Shown: in pieces, positions 1 to 7,288 of the stretch | How the letters are laid out: each line of letters begins with the position of its first letter | Numbering within the stretch: the stretch's first letter is position 1 | DNA from: Micromonospora sp. LH3U1 | GTDB taxonomy: Bacteria > Actinomycetota > Actinomycetes > Mycobacteriales > Micromonosporaceae | Reading direction: 5' to 3' | Length of the DNA stretch: 64,000 bases | Assembly (NCBI RefSeq): GCF_028475105.1 | Contig: NZ_CP116936.1 | Location: 2,975,501 to 3,039,500, forward strand | The notes under the pieces: model-generated | What the model was told of the DNA's origin: nothing | Databases searched by the model: none | The model's input: the letters and a program-made list of their open reading frames with translations, nothing else | Program-made: the position numbers and the translations under genes

Positions 1-377
1 AAGACGAGCTCGGCGCGTTCCTCGGGATCGTCCGCGTCGACCGGCACGTAGGCCGCGCCCGCCGCGAGCACACCGAGGATCGCCAGGTACAGCTCGGCCG
101 TACCCGACGAGATCCGGACGCCCACCCGGTCGCCGCGGCCAATCCCGTGCCGGGCGAGCGACGTTCGTACGGCCTCGACCTCGTCGGCCATGTCGCGGTA
201 CGTCAGTGCCGTGGCGCCGCTGTCGAGAGCGCGGGCGTCGGGGTGTGCGCGCACGGTCTCGTCGAGAATGTCGACAAGTGTGCGGCGGACCGGGGCCGAG
301 GAGGAGCGGAACACCGCGGGGGCCGCCGGTGCGGTGCCCATCGGCGGAAGTGTGCCCGGCCGCGAATCAGTCGTCAT
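1..377 (-). CDS. NRPS adenylation domain, Pls/PosA-like (partial, N-terminus only)
   Basis: Seen: the first ~125 residues of an AMP-forming adenylation domain, read leftward from an ATG at 377 and cut by the window edge. A proline/alanine-rich leader of ~30 residues is followed by LTYRDMADEVE (from residue ~58), GRGDRVGVRISSGT and a GAAYVPVDADDPEERAELVF core. Family knowledge: the VPVDADDPEERAELVF wording resembles the start of Pls/PosA-type synthetases, which polymerise basic amino acids through amide bonds in a C-terminal membrane domain. That diagnostic part lies outside the window, so the subfamily call is provisional. It could equally be an ordinary NRPS adenylation domain. The gene faces away from the cluster core but sits beside a KASIII-like gene in the same orientation, and the window also encodes diaminopropionate supply. 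Confidence 0.75.
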   Translation of the reverse strand, partial: MTTDSRPGTLPPMGTAPAAPAVFRSSSAPVRRTLVDILDETVRAHPDARALDSGATALTYRDMADEVEAVRTSLARHGIGRGDRVGVRISSGTAELYLAILGVLAAGAAYVPVDADDPEERAELV

Positions 378-573
378 GGTCACCGGGCGTGCACCATCTT
401 CACCTCGCGGGTCGGCCTCATCCAGGCGTGCGGCATGCGGACCCGCCCTGGGCAGCCCTCAACGCTACGTCGCACCAGCGGAAAAGCGGCCGCAACACAG
501 CGGATTCGTGTCCACCACCACACTGCGTCTCCCGCCAGAGGCTTGACACAGAGCGGTGCCGTCAACCTGACAG

Positions 574-600
574 GCCCGGGCCGTGGGTCGCGGCCCGGGC
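574..600 (-). terminator. Hairpin terminator after the KASIII-like gene
   Basis: A 10-bp perfect G/C stem (GCCCGGGCCG / CGGCCCGGGC) with a 7-nt loop starts 11 bases downstream of the stop codon of the leftward gene ending at 612. It has no T-tract, as is usual in actinobacteria. Confidence 0.55.
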
Positions 601-611
601 GTTCCCGGCGG

Positions 612-1640
612 TCAGACGATCTCGATCACCGCGGCGGTCCACATGAAACCGATGCCAGCGCCGATCGTGACAAGGCGGTCGCCGGACTTCAGGCGGTTCG
701 TCTCGTACAGGTGGTTGATGCCGGCGAACTGGTCGCAGTTGCCCATGTGGGCGTAGTCCAGGCCCCACTCGTACGTGGTGGTGGCCGGGTCGAGATCGAG
801 CGTCTTGTAGAAGCTCCACTCGGCGATCGGCCGGATCAGCGTCGCGTGGACGAACCACTGCGCGTCCTTGAGGGTCATCTCGGCCTCGTCGAGGAGCTGC
901 TCGAGCACCCCGGCCACCCTCTGGCCGACCAGGCCCACGGCGTCGTCGTACGCGTCCTCGTTCTTCATCAGCCAGTCGTCCTTGCGGGCGGTCAGATTCA
1001 CCGGCTTGCCGTCGTCGAACGGCGTCCTCGACCACGGCTCGGGACCGCGGTAGAGCGGCTCCAGGCTCGGCTCGGTGGCGCTGACCGTGCTGATCACCTT
1101 GGCGAATCCGCCGCGCTTGGAGACCACGGCCGCGGCGGCGCCGTCGCCGAAGACGGTCTGGTCGTCGCTCGTCCACCGGTCGATGAACGGCAGGTGGAAG
1201 GCGTCGCCCGAGGTGATCAGCGCGGCGGTGGCCGACGGGCGGGCGATCAGGTGCGAGGCGGCGAGCTCGATGCCGCCGAGTAGGCCGTTGCTGCCCTGGC
1301 GGATCTCCATGGTGACCGAAGCGCCGTTGGCGCCCACGGTCTCCTGCTGCACGTAGTGTGCGGGGCTCCAGAACTCCCGGCCCTGGTGTCCGACGTACGC
1401 GTGCAGCACCGCGTCGAAGTCCTCGGGTCGGTGCCCGGAGCGCTCCACCGCCTGCCGTCCCGCCACGGCCGCCATCACCGGGCCGGACTCGCCGGGCCCG
1501 GCCACCCGGACCGCGCGGATGCCGTTGGTCTCGGCGGCGGTCGCGTCGTAGACGCCGTCAGCGACCGCCTGCTCGGCGGTGTAGACCTCCTCCGGCAGGT
1601 GTACCCCGAGCCCGGCCAGATAGATGTTGTCCCAACGCAC
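612..1640 (-). CDS. KASIII/FabH-fold acyltransferase with Ser at the active site
   Basis: A 342-residue thiolase-fold protein of FabH length. The start is placed at the GTG at 1640 because AAGGAGG lies 4 bases upstream; an upstream in-frame ATG at 1670 lacks a ribosome site. The nucleophile region reads MEIRQGSNG with Ser117 where FabH has Cys. The His motif is FVHATLIRP, and the Asn loop reads HMGNCDQFAG, with an Asp two residues after the Asn. Family knowledge: Ser-containing and Asp-containing KASIII homologues such as DpsC, and Cys-containing relatives such as CerJ and ChlB3, select starter units or transfer acyl groups instead of doing Claisen condensation. Inference: it moves an acyl or aminoacyl group between a carrier protein and an acceptor in this pathway. 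Donor and acceptor cannot be read from sequence. Confidence 0.8.
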   Translation of the reverse strand: MRWDNIYLAGLGVHLPEEVYTAEQAVADGVYDATAAETNGIRAVRVAGPGESGPVMAAVAGRQAVERSGHRPEDFDAVLHAYVGHQGREFWSPAHYVQQETVGANGASVTMEIRQGSNGLLGGIELAASHLIARPSATAALITSGDAFHLPFIDRWTSDDQTVFGDGAAAAVVSKRGGFAKVISTVSATEPSLEPLYRGPEPWSRTPFDDGKPVNLTARKDDWLMKNEDAYDDAVGLVGQRVAGVLEQLLDEAEMTLKDAQWFVHATLIRPIAEWSFYKTLDLDPATTTYEWGLDYAHMGNCDQFAGINHLYETNRLKSGDRLVTIGAGIGFMWTAAVIEIV

Positions 1641-2076
1641 AGCGCCTCCTTGTGGTCGCACCATTTGCACCGAGCATGGCGGGCCCGGCTCGACCGGCCC
1701 TTGAGCGCGACTCAGCGCCGGCTGAAGACGACCTCGCGGGTGGGTTGATCAGCGCGGCCGGCCCCGGCCGGGCGGCCTCCGCGCCGTCCGGTGCGGCGCC
1801 GAGGACAGCGACCCGTACCGCGGCCGGCACGGCTGCGGTCGGGTCGTTCGCACTGTCGGGGCCGTGCGTTCCGGCAGGGGTACCGGGGTGGCCGACTCGC
1901 CCACACTGATCAGTCCTTGTGCGATCCAGCCGGCGACCCGCCGGATCACGATGCCCAGGGTGGGCCACAGGCGCGCCATGCCGTGAGGTTGCCTCAGCGC
2001 GGTCCAACGTCCCTGGAGCGCGGCTCGCCCAAGGGCCGCTCCAGGGACGTGCGCCACGGTGGAACCCCGAACCTGG
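1641..2076. other. Gap between KASIII-like gene and DoxX-like gene
   Basis: About 430 bases without a convincing gene. The KASIII-like gene's promoter must lie on its left part. The right end holds the hairpin listed separately. A leftward frame from an ATG near 1980 begins MARLWPTLGIVIRRVAGW and looks briefly protein-like, but it degenerates into Arg/Pro-rich sequence, so it is not called. Confidence 0.4.
2007..2050. terminator. Hairpin terminator downstream of the DoxX-like gene
   Basis: Perfect 14-bp inverted repeat (ACGTCCCTGGAGCG at 2007-2020, CGCTCCAGGGACGT at 2037-2050) with a 16-nt loop. It begins 26 bases past the stop of the leftward DoxX-like gene. Confidence 0.6.
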
Positions 2077-2436
2077 TCACCGCAGGAGGCTCAGCACGAG
2101 CACGACCGCCCCCAGGGTGAAGAAAAGGGGGAAGTCCGGTGGCAGGATGCCGCCGAGGTGCCGGTGAAAGCGCAGGACCAGCATCAGGCCGAAGAAGCCC
2201 AAGGCGTACGCGGCACCCAGCACGGCGGCCGACGAATGCCACCACCCGAGGACCAGCAACGCCGCCGCGGCGGCGTCGAACGTCCCGAGGAGCAGGACCA
2301 GCCAGCGCTCCGGCCGGAAGCCGAAGTGCTTGGTCAGCGGATCGATGCCGGCCTCCATGCCGATGAACATGGCCAGCCCGTGCAGGACGAACTCCATGAC
2401 GAGGATGGCTGAGCAGACAGTGGCGATGATCCGCAC
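2077..2436 (-). CDS. DoxX-like small integral membrane protein
   Basis: A 119-residue protein with four predicted transmembrane helices: residues ~3-25, ~45-63, ~68-88 and ~100-118. Their wording (VMEFVLHGLAMFIG, LLGTFDAAAAALLVLGWW, AYALGFFGLML) is typical of DoxX/DoxD-type membrane proteins. Start: GTG at 2436 with AGGAGG 6 bases upstream. It is transcribed away from the MFS exporter, so the 230 bases between them hold two divergent promoters. No catalytic residues are visible. DoxX-like proteins have been tied to redox and thiol stress, but its role here is unknown. It may be unrelated to the biosynthesis. Confidence 0.7.
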   Translation of the reverse strand: MRIIATVCSAILVMEFVLHGLAMFIGMEAGIDPLTKHFGFRPERWLVLLLGTFDAAAAALLVLGWWHSSAAVLGAAYALGFFGLMLVLRFHRHLGGILPPDFPLFFTLGAVVLVLSLLR

Positions 2437-2583
2437 CTGTGGCCTCCTAGGCGGGTAGCGGGCCGGTCGGGCAATGAATAGATGAATCCCGATGTAGGCT
2501 GCCGTGCCCGGACTCCCCTTCGCGTGCCAGGCAAGATCAGGACGACTTAATTAGATCAGTGGCCCGGAAGAAAATCAATGCTC

Positions 2584-2612
2584 TTGACAAAGAGCAGTGC
2601 TCCCTAAATGAT
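2584..2612 (+). promoter_or_regulatory. MFS promoter with TetR-type operator in the spacer
   Basis: Consensus -35 TTGACA at 2584-2589 and a weak -10 AATGAT at 2607-2612 (17-bp spacing). The spacer contains AGAGCAGTGCTCC (2591-2603). Read on the other strand it matches 12 of 13 bases of the palindrome in front of the TetR gene at 39562-39574. An operator between -35 and -10 would allow simple repression of the exporter. Confidence 0.6.
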
Positions 2613-2666
2613 CGGTCTGTACACCGGCGCAGGACATATCTGTAGGTAAGGGCGAAAGGAAGCGCC

Positions 2667-4160
2667 ATGAGCGAGCAAGTCCAGGTCGCGGCCGGGCGCG
2701 AGTCGGCGTTGCACCGCCGCCGCTGGCTGATCATGTCCGTGGTGTCAGTCGGTCAGTTGATGATCGCGCTCGACACCACGGTCGCCAGCGTGATGGGCCC
2801 GCAGTTGCAGAAGGATCTCGGGCTCTCCGCCACCGGCCTGCAATGGGTCTTCAACAACTACATCGTGCTGTTCGGCGGCCTGTTGCTGCTCGGTGGCCGG
2901 CTCAACGACGTGATCGGGCGCCGGCGCATGTTCATCGGCGGGCTGGTGCTCTTCGCGCTCGGCTCGCTGCTGGCCGCGATGGCGAACACCGACACGCAGA
3001 TCATGGCCGCCCGGGCGGTCCAGGGCATCGCCGCGGCTGGTCTGTCCCCGGCCTGTCTGTCCATCCTGGTCGTCGCGTTCAAGGACCCGACCGAGCGCAG
3101 CAAGGCGTTCGGCGTCTGGGGCGCGGTCATCGGCGTCGGCGCCGGTCTCGGCACGCTGCTCGGTGGCGCCATCGTCGATGTCAACTGGCGGCTCGCGTTC
3201 TACATCAACCTGCCGATCGCCGCGGTGCTGCTGTTCGCCGCGTTCGCGCTCATTCCGGGCGGCGCCCCGGTCGGGCCGCGACCCAAGGCGGACGTGCTCG
3301 GTGGCCTGACCGGAACGCTCGGCCTCGGCGCGCTCGTCTTCGCCATCGTGAGCGTCAACGACCACGGGTGGACCGGCATGCGCACCCTGGTGTCGTTCGC
3401 GATCGCGGTGATCATGCTGCCGGCGTTCGTGGTGATCGAACAGCGGGCGGAAGCGCCGCTGCTGCCGCTGCGACTGTTCCGCCTGCGCGGGGTGGTCGCC
3501 GGCAGCCTCGGCGAGCTGTTCACCGCCGGCATCATGATCCCGTGCTTCATGCTGCTGCCGATCTACATGCAGAGCGTCCTCGGGTACACCCCGCTGGAGA
3601 CCGGCCTGGCGTACCTGCCGACCACGCTCGCGATGATGATCGTCGCGGGGCCGCTGTCCAAGGCGATCCCGAAGATCGGCGCCCAGGTGCCGTACGTCAT
3701 CGGCGCCGTCCTGCTGGCCGTCATGCTGGTCCTGCTGCTGAGGACACCGGTCGACGCGTCGTACTGGTCGGTGCTGTTCCCGATCACCACGCTGCTCGGT
3801 GTCGGCCTGGTGCTCTGCCTCATCCCGACCCCGACCGTCGGCACGTCCGAGGCGACCGAGGAGGACGCCGGCACGACGTCGGCCTTGCTCAACGTCTCCA
3901 CCCAGGTCGGCGGCGCGCTCGGCCTGGCGGTCGCGGCCACCGTGCTCCAGCACCGCATCACCGAGTACGCCGCAGACGGCCGGGTCGGCGCGGACGCGCT
4001 CAACGACGCCCTCCAGGCGGGCATCGCGACCCTCTTCGTCTGGGTCGGGCTGAGCCTGCTCACCGGCATCATCGGCTTCCGTGGACTGCCGCCGCGGGTG
4101 CCAGCGGACACCGCGGCCGGCACGGACACCGACCGCCCCTCGGTCACGGTGGCCACCTGA
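2667..4160 (+). CDS. DHA2-family MFS multidrug exporter (14 TM)
   Basis: A 497-residue major facilitator with a charged cytoplasmic N-terminus and about 14 hydrophobic helices, as in the EmrB/QacA (DHA2) drug:proton antiporters. Visible signatures are motif D-like LDTTVASVMGPQLQKDL (residues ~36-52), motif A GGRLNDVIGRRRMF (~77-90) and motif C-like GVGAGLGTLLGGAI (~153-166). The start ATG has GAAAGGAAG ahead of it. It likely exports the cluster product and gives self-resistance. A TetR-type operator sits in its promoter and matches one before the TetR gene at the far right of the cluster. A strong hairpin follows the stop codon. Length and motifs are complete. Confidence 0.9.
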   Translation: MSEQVQVAAGRESALHRRRWLIMSVVSVGQLMIALDTTVASVMGPQLQKDLGLSATGLQWVFNNYIVLFGGLLLLGGRLNDVIGRRRMFIGGLVLFALGSLLAAMANTDTQIMAARAVQGIAAAGLSPACLSILVVAFKDPTERSKAFGVWGAVIGVGAGLGTLLGGAIVDVNWRLAFYINLPIAAVLLFAAFALIPGGAPVGPRPKADVLGGLTGTLGLGALVFAIVSVNDHGWTGMRTLVSFAIAVIMLPAFVVIEQRAEAPLLPLRLFRLRGVVAGSLGELFTAGIMIPCFMLLPIYMQSVLGYTPLETGLAYLPTTLAMMIVAGPLSKAIPKIGAQVPYVIGAVLLAVMLVLLLRTPVDASYWSVLFPITTLLGVGLVLCLIPTPTVGTSEATEEDAGTTSALLNVSTQVGGALGLAVAATVLQHRITEYAADGRVGADALNDALQAGIATLFVWVGLSLLTGIIGFRGLPPRVPADTAAGTDTDRPSVTVAT

Positions 4161-4176
4161 CCGGCGGCACGTGAAC

Positions 4177-4207
4177 GACCAGGCCCGGCCGACGGCCGGG
4201 CCTGGTC
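4177..4207. terminator. Bidirectional hairpin between MFS and response-regulator genes
   Basis: Perfect 14-bp stem GACCAGGCCCGGCC / GGCCGGGCCTGGTC with a 3-nt loop, lying between two convergent genes. Confidence 0.75.
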
Positions 4208-4269
4208 GGCGTCTGCTCGGGCGGGGCGAGCAGCCCGGCGAACCGGTGCGGTGCCAGCTCCACGGCGGC

Positions 4270-4911
4270 TCAGATCCAGCCGGCGTCGCGGGCTATGCGC
4301 ACCGCGTCGACCCGGGTGCGGGCGCCAAGCTTCGCCGTGATCGACGTGAGGTTGTTGCGGATCGTGCCGATCGACAGGTGCAACATCGACGCGATCTCGC
4401 CGGCCGAGTGACCGTGCGCGGTCTTGGTGAGGATCTGCGCCTCGCGCGGGGACAGCGGGTTGAAACGGCGCTCGTTGAGCGCCGCCAGAGCGATCTGCGA
4501 GTCGACCACCCGGCGTCCCGCCGCGACCTCGCGGACGGCCGCCGCCAGGGTGGTCGGCGACGATCCCTTGAGGATGAACCCGGTTACCCCCGCCTCGATG
4601 CTGCGTTCCAGCATGCCGGGCTGTTCGATCCCGGTGAGAATGAGGGTGCGGCAGGTCGGCAACTGAAGGTGCAGTTGACGGGCGGCGCTCAACCCGTCCA
4701 GGCCGGGCAGATTCATGTCGATGATGGCCACCTGTGGACGGTGAGTGAGCGCCGCCGACAAAATCTTGTCGCCGCGCGCCAGTTCGACGACGACCTCGAA
4801 ATCTGGCTGTAACTGAAGAAGGGCGACCAAGGCCCCTCGAATCATGTGGACGTCCTCGGCCAGCAAAATCTTCAACTGCGGCGACGACAACATGGCCTCC
4901 CGTTCTGTCAT
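4270..4911 (-). CDS. NarL/LuxR-family response regulator
   Basis: A 213-residue two-domain regulator. The receiver domain spans residues ~13-125: acidic pocket LLAEDVH, phospho-acceptor Asp in VAIIDMNLPGLDG, Lys in FILKGSS. The LuxR-type helix-turn-helix spans ~150-210: LSPREAQIL, GHSAGEIASMLHLSIGTIRNN. The start at 4911 has no good ribosome site. The in-frame ATG at 4893 has GGGAGG just upstream and may be the true start. There is no kinase next to it. The only histidine kinase in the window (36635-37849) belongs to the HisKA_3 class that pairs with NarL-type regulators, and lies 32 kb away at the other end of the cluster. Target genes are unknown. Confidence 0.88.
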   Translation of the reverse strand: MTEREAMLSSPQLKILLAEDVHMIRGALVALLQLQPDFEVVVELARGDKILSAALTHRPQVAIIDMNLPGLDGLSAARQLHLQLPTCRTLILTGIEQPGMLERSIEAGVTGFILKGSSPTTLAAAVREVAAGRRVVDSQIALAALNERRFNPLSPREAQILTKTAHGHSAGEIASMLHLSIGTIRNNLTSITAKLGARTRVDAVRIARDAGWI

Positions 4912-5051
4912 CGACCCGGGCGGGACAGCACGGCCCCGTCGTATGGTGGGTTTGTTCGTTCACGTAAGGGAGTCGCCCAGCCGAGCACCGGCTCGCCTGC
5001 TCCTGAATGGACAGCCGGTCCCTGGCCCTGCGAGCCGCACCCGACCTGCTG

Positions 5052-5306
5052 TCAGGCGCCGACACCGCATTCGCAGACCGCGGCGACCAGGACACCGACC
5101 GCAGGCACGGCCGCACCGAACAGTGCACCCTGCGGGGCGCCGCCGGTTGGCACCGGGCCGTCGAAAACTGCTCGCACCGGGCGCGAGCCGTAACTGTCCG
5201 CGAGCGCGTTCTCCAGCTCCGGACCGGCACCGCGACCCACGCGATGGCTACCTTCCGCGAGCGAACCAGCCATCAGCACGGTCTGGGTCGCGGGACGCGT
5301 GAACAT
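5052..5306 (-). CDS. Hypothetical small protein (84 aa)
   Basis: Not recognised. The frame has an ATG at 5306 and a second Met 12 codons in (MAGSLAEGSHRVGRG). A good GGAGGT lies about 17 bases upstream of the first ATG, rather far. Third codon positions are G/C-rich, as in real genes here. The protein has an acidic middle (GPELENALADSYGSRP) and an Ala/Val-rich hydrophobic tail ending in CECGVGA. It sits alone in a 690-base gap between the response regulator and the SARP gene. No peptide-modifying enzyme lies nearby, so a RiPP precursor is only a remote idea. It could be spurious. Confidence 0.35.
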   Translation of the reverse strand: MFTRPATQTVLMAGSLAEGSHRVGRGAGPELENALADSYGSRPVRAVFDGPVPTGGAPQGALFGAAVPAVGVLVAAVCECGVGA

Positions 5307-5565
5307 CGCCCATAACCGCTGTGACCTCCATGATCCGCACCGTCTACAGCAATTAACAGAACCGGCCCGAACCGGGCAGATAGGAATAACGACGGGGCCG
5401 TGGGCGGGATAGGGGAAAAGCGGGCGGAACGAAGGTGACGCGAAGACGGGCCCGGCGTGCAGCCCGGCCCGCTCGCGCAGGTCTGAATATTCATTGTGGT
5501 CAGTAGATCACGGCCGGCGGACCCTGTCGGCAGCCCACCGTGTTGATTTGATGACAGAAATCTCG

Positions 5566-5593
5566 GTGGGGCGCCGGAGTTCCGGCGCCCCAC
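5566..5593 (-). terminator. Hairpin terminator after the SARP gene
   Basis: Perfect 12-13 bp stem (GTGGGGCGCCGG / CCGGCGCCCCAC, AGTT loop) starting 8 bases past the SARP stop codon. Confidence 0.75.
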
Positions 5594-5600
5594 GTGCGAG

Positions 5601-6392
5601 CTATGCCATGGCGGTCAGGACCGGGTCCAGCAGGGGCCGGCCGCCGCTGAGAATGACTTCCTGGAGGCGGCGCAGGCGCGGGGCCGGCTCGACCCCGAGC
5701 TCATCGATGAGCAACGTGCGAATGCGCTGGAACTCCTGCAGCGCGCCATTGATCCGGCCGGACTCGTACAGCGAGACCATGTAGTGGGCGGCGAACCGCT
5801 CGTTGATCGGGTGGCGGCTGGAGAGTGTACGTAGCTCACCGACGATCTCGTGGTGCCGCCCCAGGTGCAGGTCGGCGTCGATCCGACGGCTGAGCGCGGC
5901 CTCCCTGGCGTCCTGAAGCGCCATCGCCTCCAGGCCGAGCAGCGGGCCGATCTGGATGTCCGACAGCACCGGCCCGCGCCACAGGTCCAGTGCCGCGCCG
6001 AGCAATCGGCTGGCCATCCGGCGGTCGCCGTCCTCGGACGCCCGGGTGCCCTCGGCGGAGAGCCGGCGGAACTCCTGGGCGTCGGTGACGGCGTGGCTGA
6101 GCGAGTATCCGCTGCGGTGGGTCACCAGGATCTCCCGGGAGCCCGTCGGGTGCCGGCCGTCGACCGCCTTGTCGATGAGTCGGCGCAGCTGATGGATGTA
6201 GGTGTGAATGGTGGTCGTGGCACTCTGCGGAGGATTGTTTTCCCACAGTTCCTCGAAGAGATCCGACTTCGTCACCAGTCGATCCGGGTTGAGAGCCAGC
6301 AGGGCGAGTATTTGGCACGGTTTCGCGGCACTCGGAACGATTGACGTCTCGTTGTGAGACGCGGACAACGGACCCAACAATTCAATTCGCAC
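5601..6392 (-). CDS. SARP-family pathway activator
   Basis: A 263-residue Streptomyces antibiotic regulatory protein (AfsR/DnrI/RedD/ActII-ORF4 type). The N-terminal OmpR-like winged helix covers residues ~1-95: VRIELLGPLSASHNET, PCQILALLALNPDRLVTKSD, TIHTYIHQLRRLID. The bacterial transcriptional activation domain covers ~105-255, ending HPINERFAAHYMVSLYESGR and DELGVEPAPRLRRL. I place the start at GTG 6392 because SARPs begin right at the wing strand; the longer frame would overlap the thioesterase gene. These proteins bind direct repeats spaced by about one helical turn upstream of -10. Such a pair of TCAAG repeats exists before sbnA (9776-9791). It is probably the main cluster activator and has its own terminator. 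Confidence 0.9.
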   Translation of the reverse strand: MRIELLGPLSASHNETSIVPSAAKPCQILALLALNPDRLVTKSDLFEELWENNPPQSATTTIHTYIHQLRRLIDKAVDGRHPTGSREILVTHRSGYSLSHAVTDAQEFRRLSAEGTRASEDGDRRMASRLLGAALDLWRGPVLSDIQIGPLLGLEAMALQDAREAALSRRIDADLHLGRHHEIVGELRTLSSRHPINERFAAHYMVSLYESGRINGALQEFQRIRTLLIDELGVEPAPRLRRLQEVILSGGRPLLDPVLTAMA

Positions 6393-6517
6393 GGCCCCCC
6401 CAGTCTGTGCAAACGCAACTTCGGTCGAGGGAAAGCCTGCCGAGAGGACGAGTTCTGTGCCAGTGATGGGATCATCGCTGAACGTGAAAATCTCACGGGA
6501 CCGGTTCCTCCGGTCGA

Positions 6518-7288
6518 TCAACGTCCTGCTCGGGCGGCCTCCGTGGCGAGCTCGACGCGTAACTCGGCACGCAACTGCCGGGCGAACTCGGCCATCGCGT
6601 CGCCGGCGAAGTAGAAGTGCCCGCCCGGGAACAGGCACTGCCGCAGCGGCTCGACGGTCTCCTCCTGCCAGGCAGGCAGGCTGCTCAGCGGCGCGAACGG
6701 GTCGTCGATGCCGCCGAAGACGGTGACCGGGCAGGGCAGCGGCAGCCGGCCCGCCACGGGTCGGTAGGACGCCACCGCCTCCAGGTCGGCCCGGACGATC
6801 CGCAGGAACTGCTCGCGGAACTCCGGGATCTCACCGATGCGGGCCGGTAGCCCGCCAAGCCCGACCAGCGTGGTGAGCAGGCTCGTGTCGTCCAGCCCGG
6901 TCAGCTCGGCCGGCCCGGCGACCGGGGTGGCTGGCGCGCTCCGGCCGGAGACTCCCACCCAGACCGGCGGCCTGCCCTGCCCGGCCAGCCGGCGTGCCAC
7001 CTCGCCGGCCACGATCGCGCCCATGCTGTGGCCGAAGAGCGCGTAGCGGCCATCCGCCTGCGGCGAGACGTCGGCGAGCACCGCGTCGACGACCCGCGTC
7101 ATCTCCCGGGACAGCCGCTCGCCGTGCCGGGAGCCGCGCCCGGGCAGGTCCAGCAGCAGCACGTCCCAATCGTCCGGCAGCAGCCCGACCAGAGGGTAGT
7201 AGGCCATCGCGGAACTGCCGGCATGGTGCAGCAGGATCAGGCGGACGGTGGGGTCGTCGACCGGGCGCGGACGGATGAACGGCCTCAC
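6518..7288 (-). CDS. Type II thioesterase (editing)
   Basis: A 256-residue alpha/beta hydrolase of the GrsT/RifR type. It has the Ser nucleophile in GHSMG (residues ~89-93), Asp in GGIDDPFAP (~193-200) and His in PGGHFYF (~220-226). The oxyanion side reads LLHHAGSSAMAYYPL. Family knowledge: these free-standing enzymes clear wrong or stalled acyl groups from carrier proteins. Its GTG start overlaps the stop of the KS-ACP gene by 4 bases (GTGA), so the two are translationally coupled. No integrated thioesterase is visible in the PKS proteins, so a direct role in release cannot be excluded. Housekeeping is the usual job. Confidence 0.92.
   Translation of the reverse strand: MRPFIRPRPVDDPTVRLILLHHAGSSAMAYYPLVGLLPDDWDVLLLDLPGRGSRHGERLSREMTRVVDAVLADVSPQADGRYALFGHSMGAIVAGEVARRLAGQGRPPVWVGVSGRSAPATPVAGPAELTGLDDTSLLTTLVGLGGLPARIGEIPEFREQFLRIVRADLEAVASYRPVAGRLPLPCPVTVFGGIDDPFAPLSSLPAWQEETVEPLRQCLFPGGHFYFAGDAMAEFARQLRAELRVELATEAARAGR

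Noticed and set aside
1749..1980. Leftward small ORF starting MARLWPTLGIVIRR
   Set aside because: Only the first ~25 residues look protein-like; the rest is Arg/Pro-rich high-GC noise with no family.
2745..5230. Long minus-strand frames over the MFS and regulator genes
   Set aside because: Antisense shadows; the MFS helices and receiver domain on the called strands explain the sequence.
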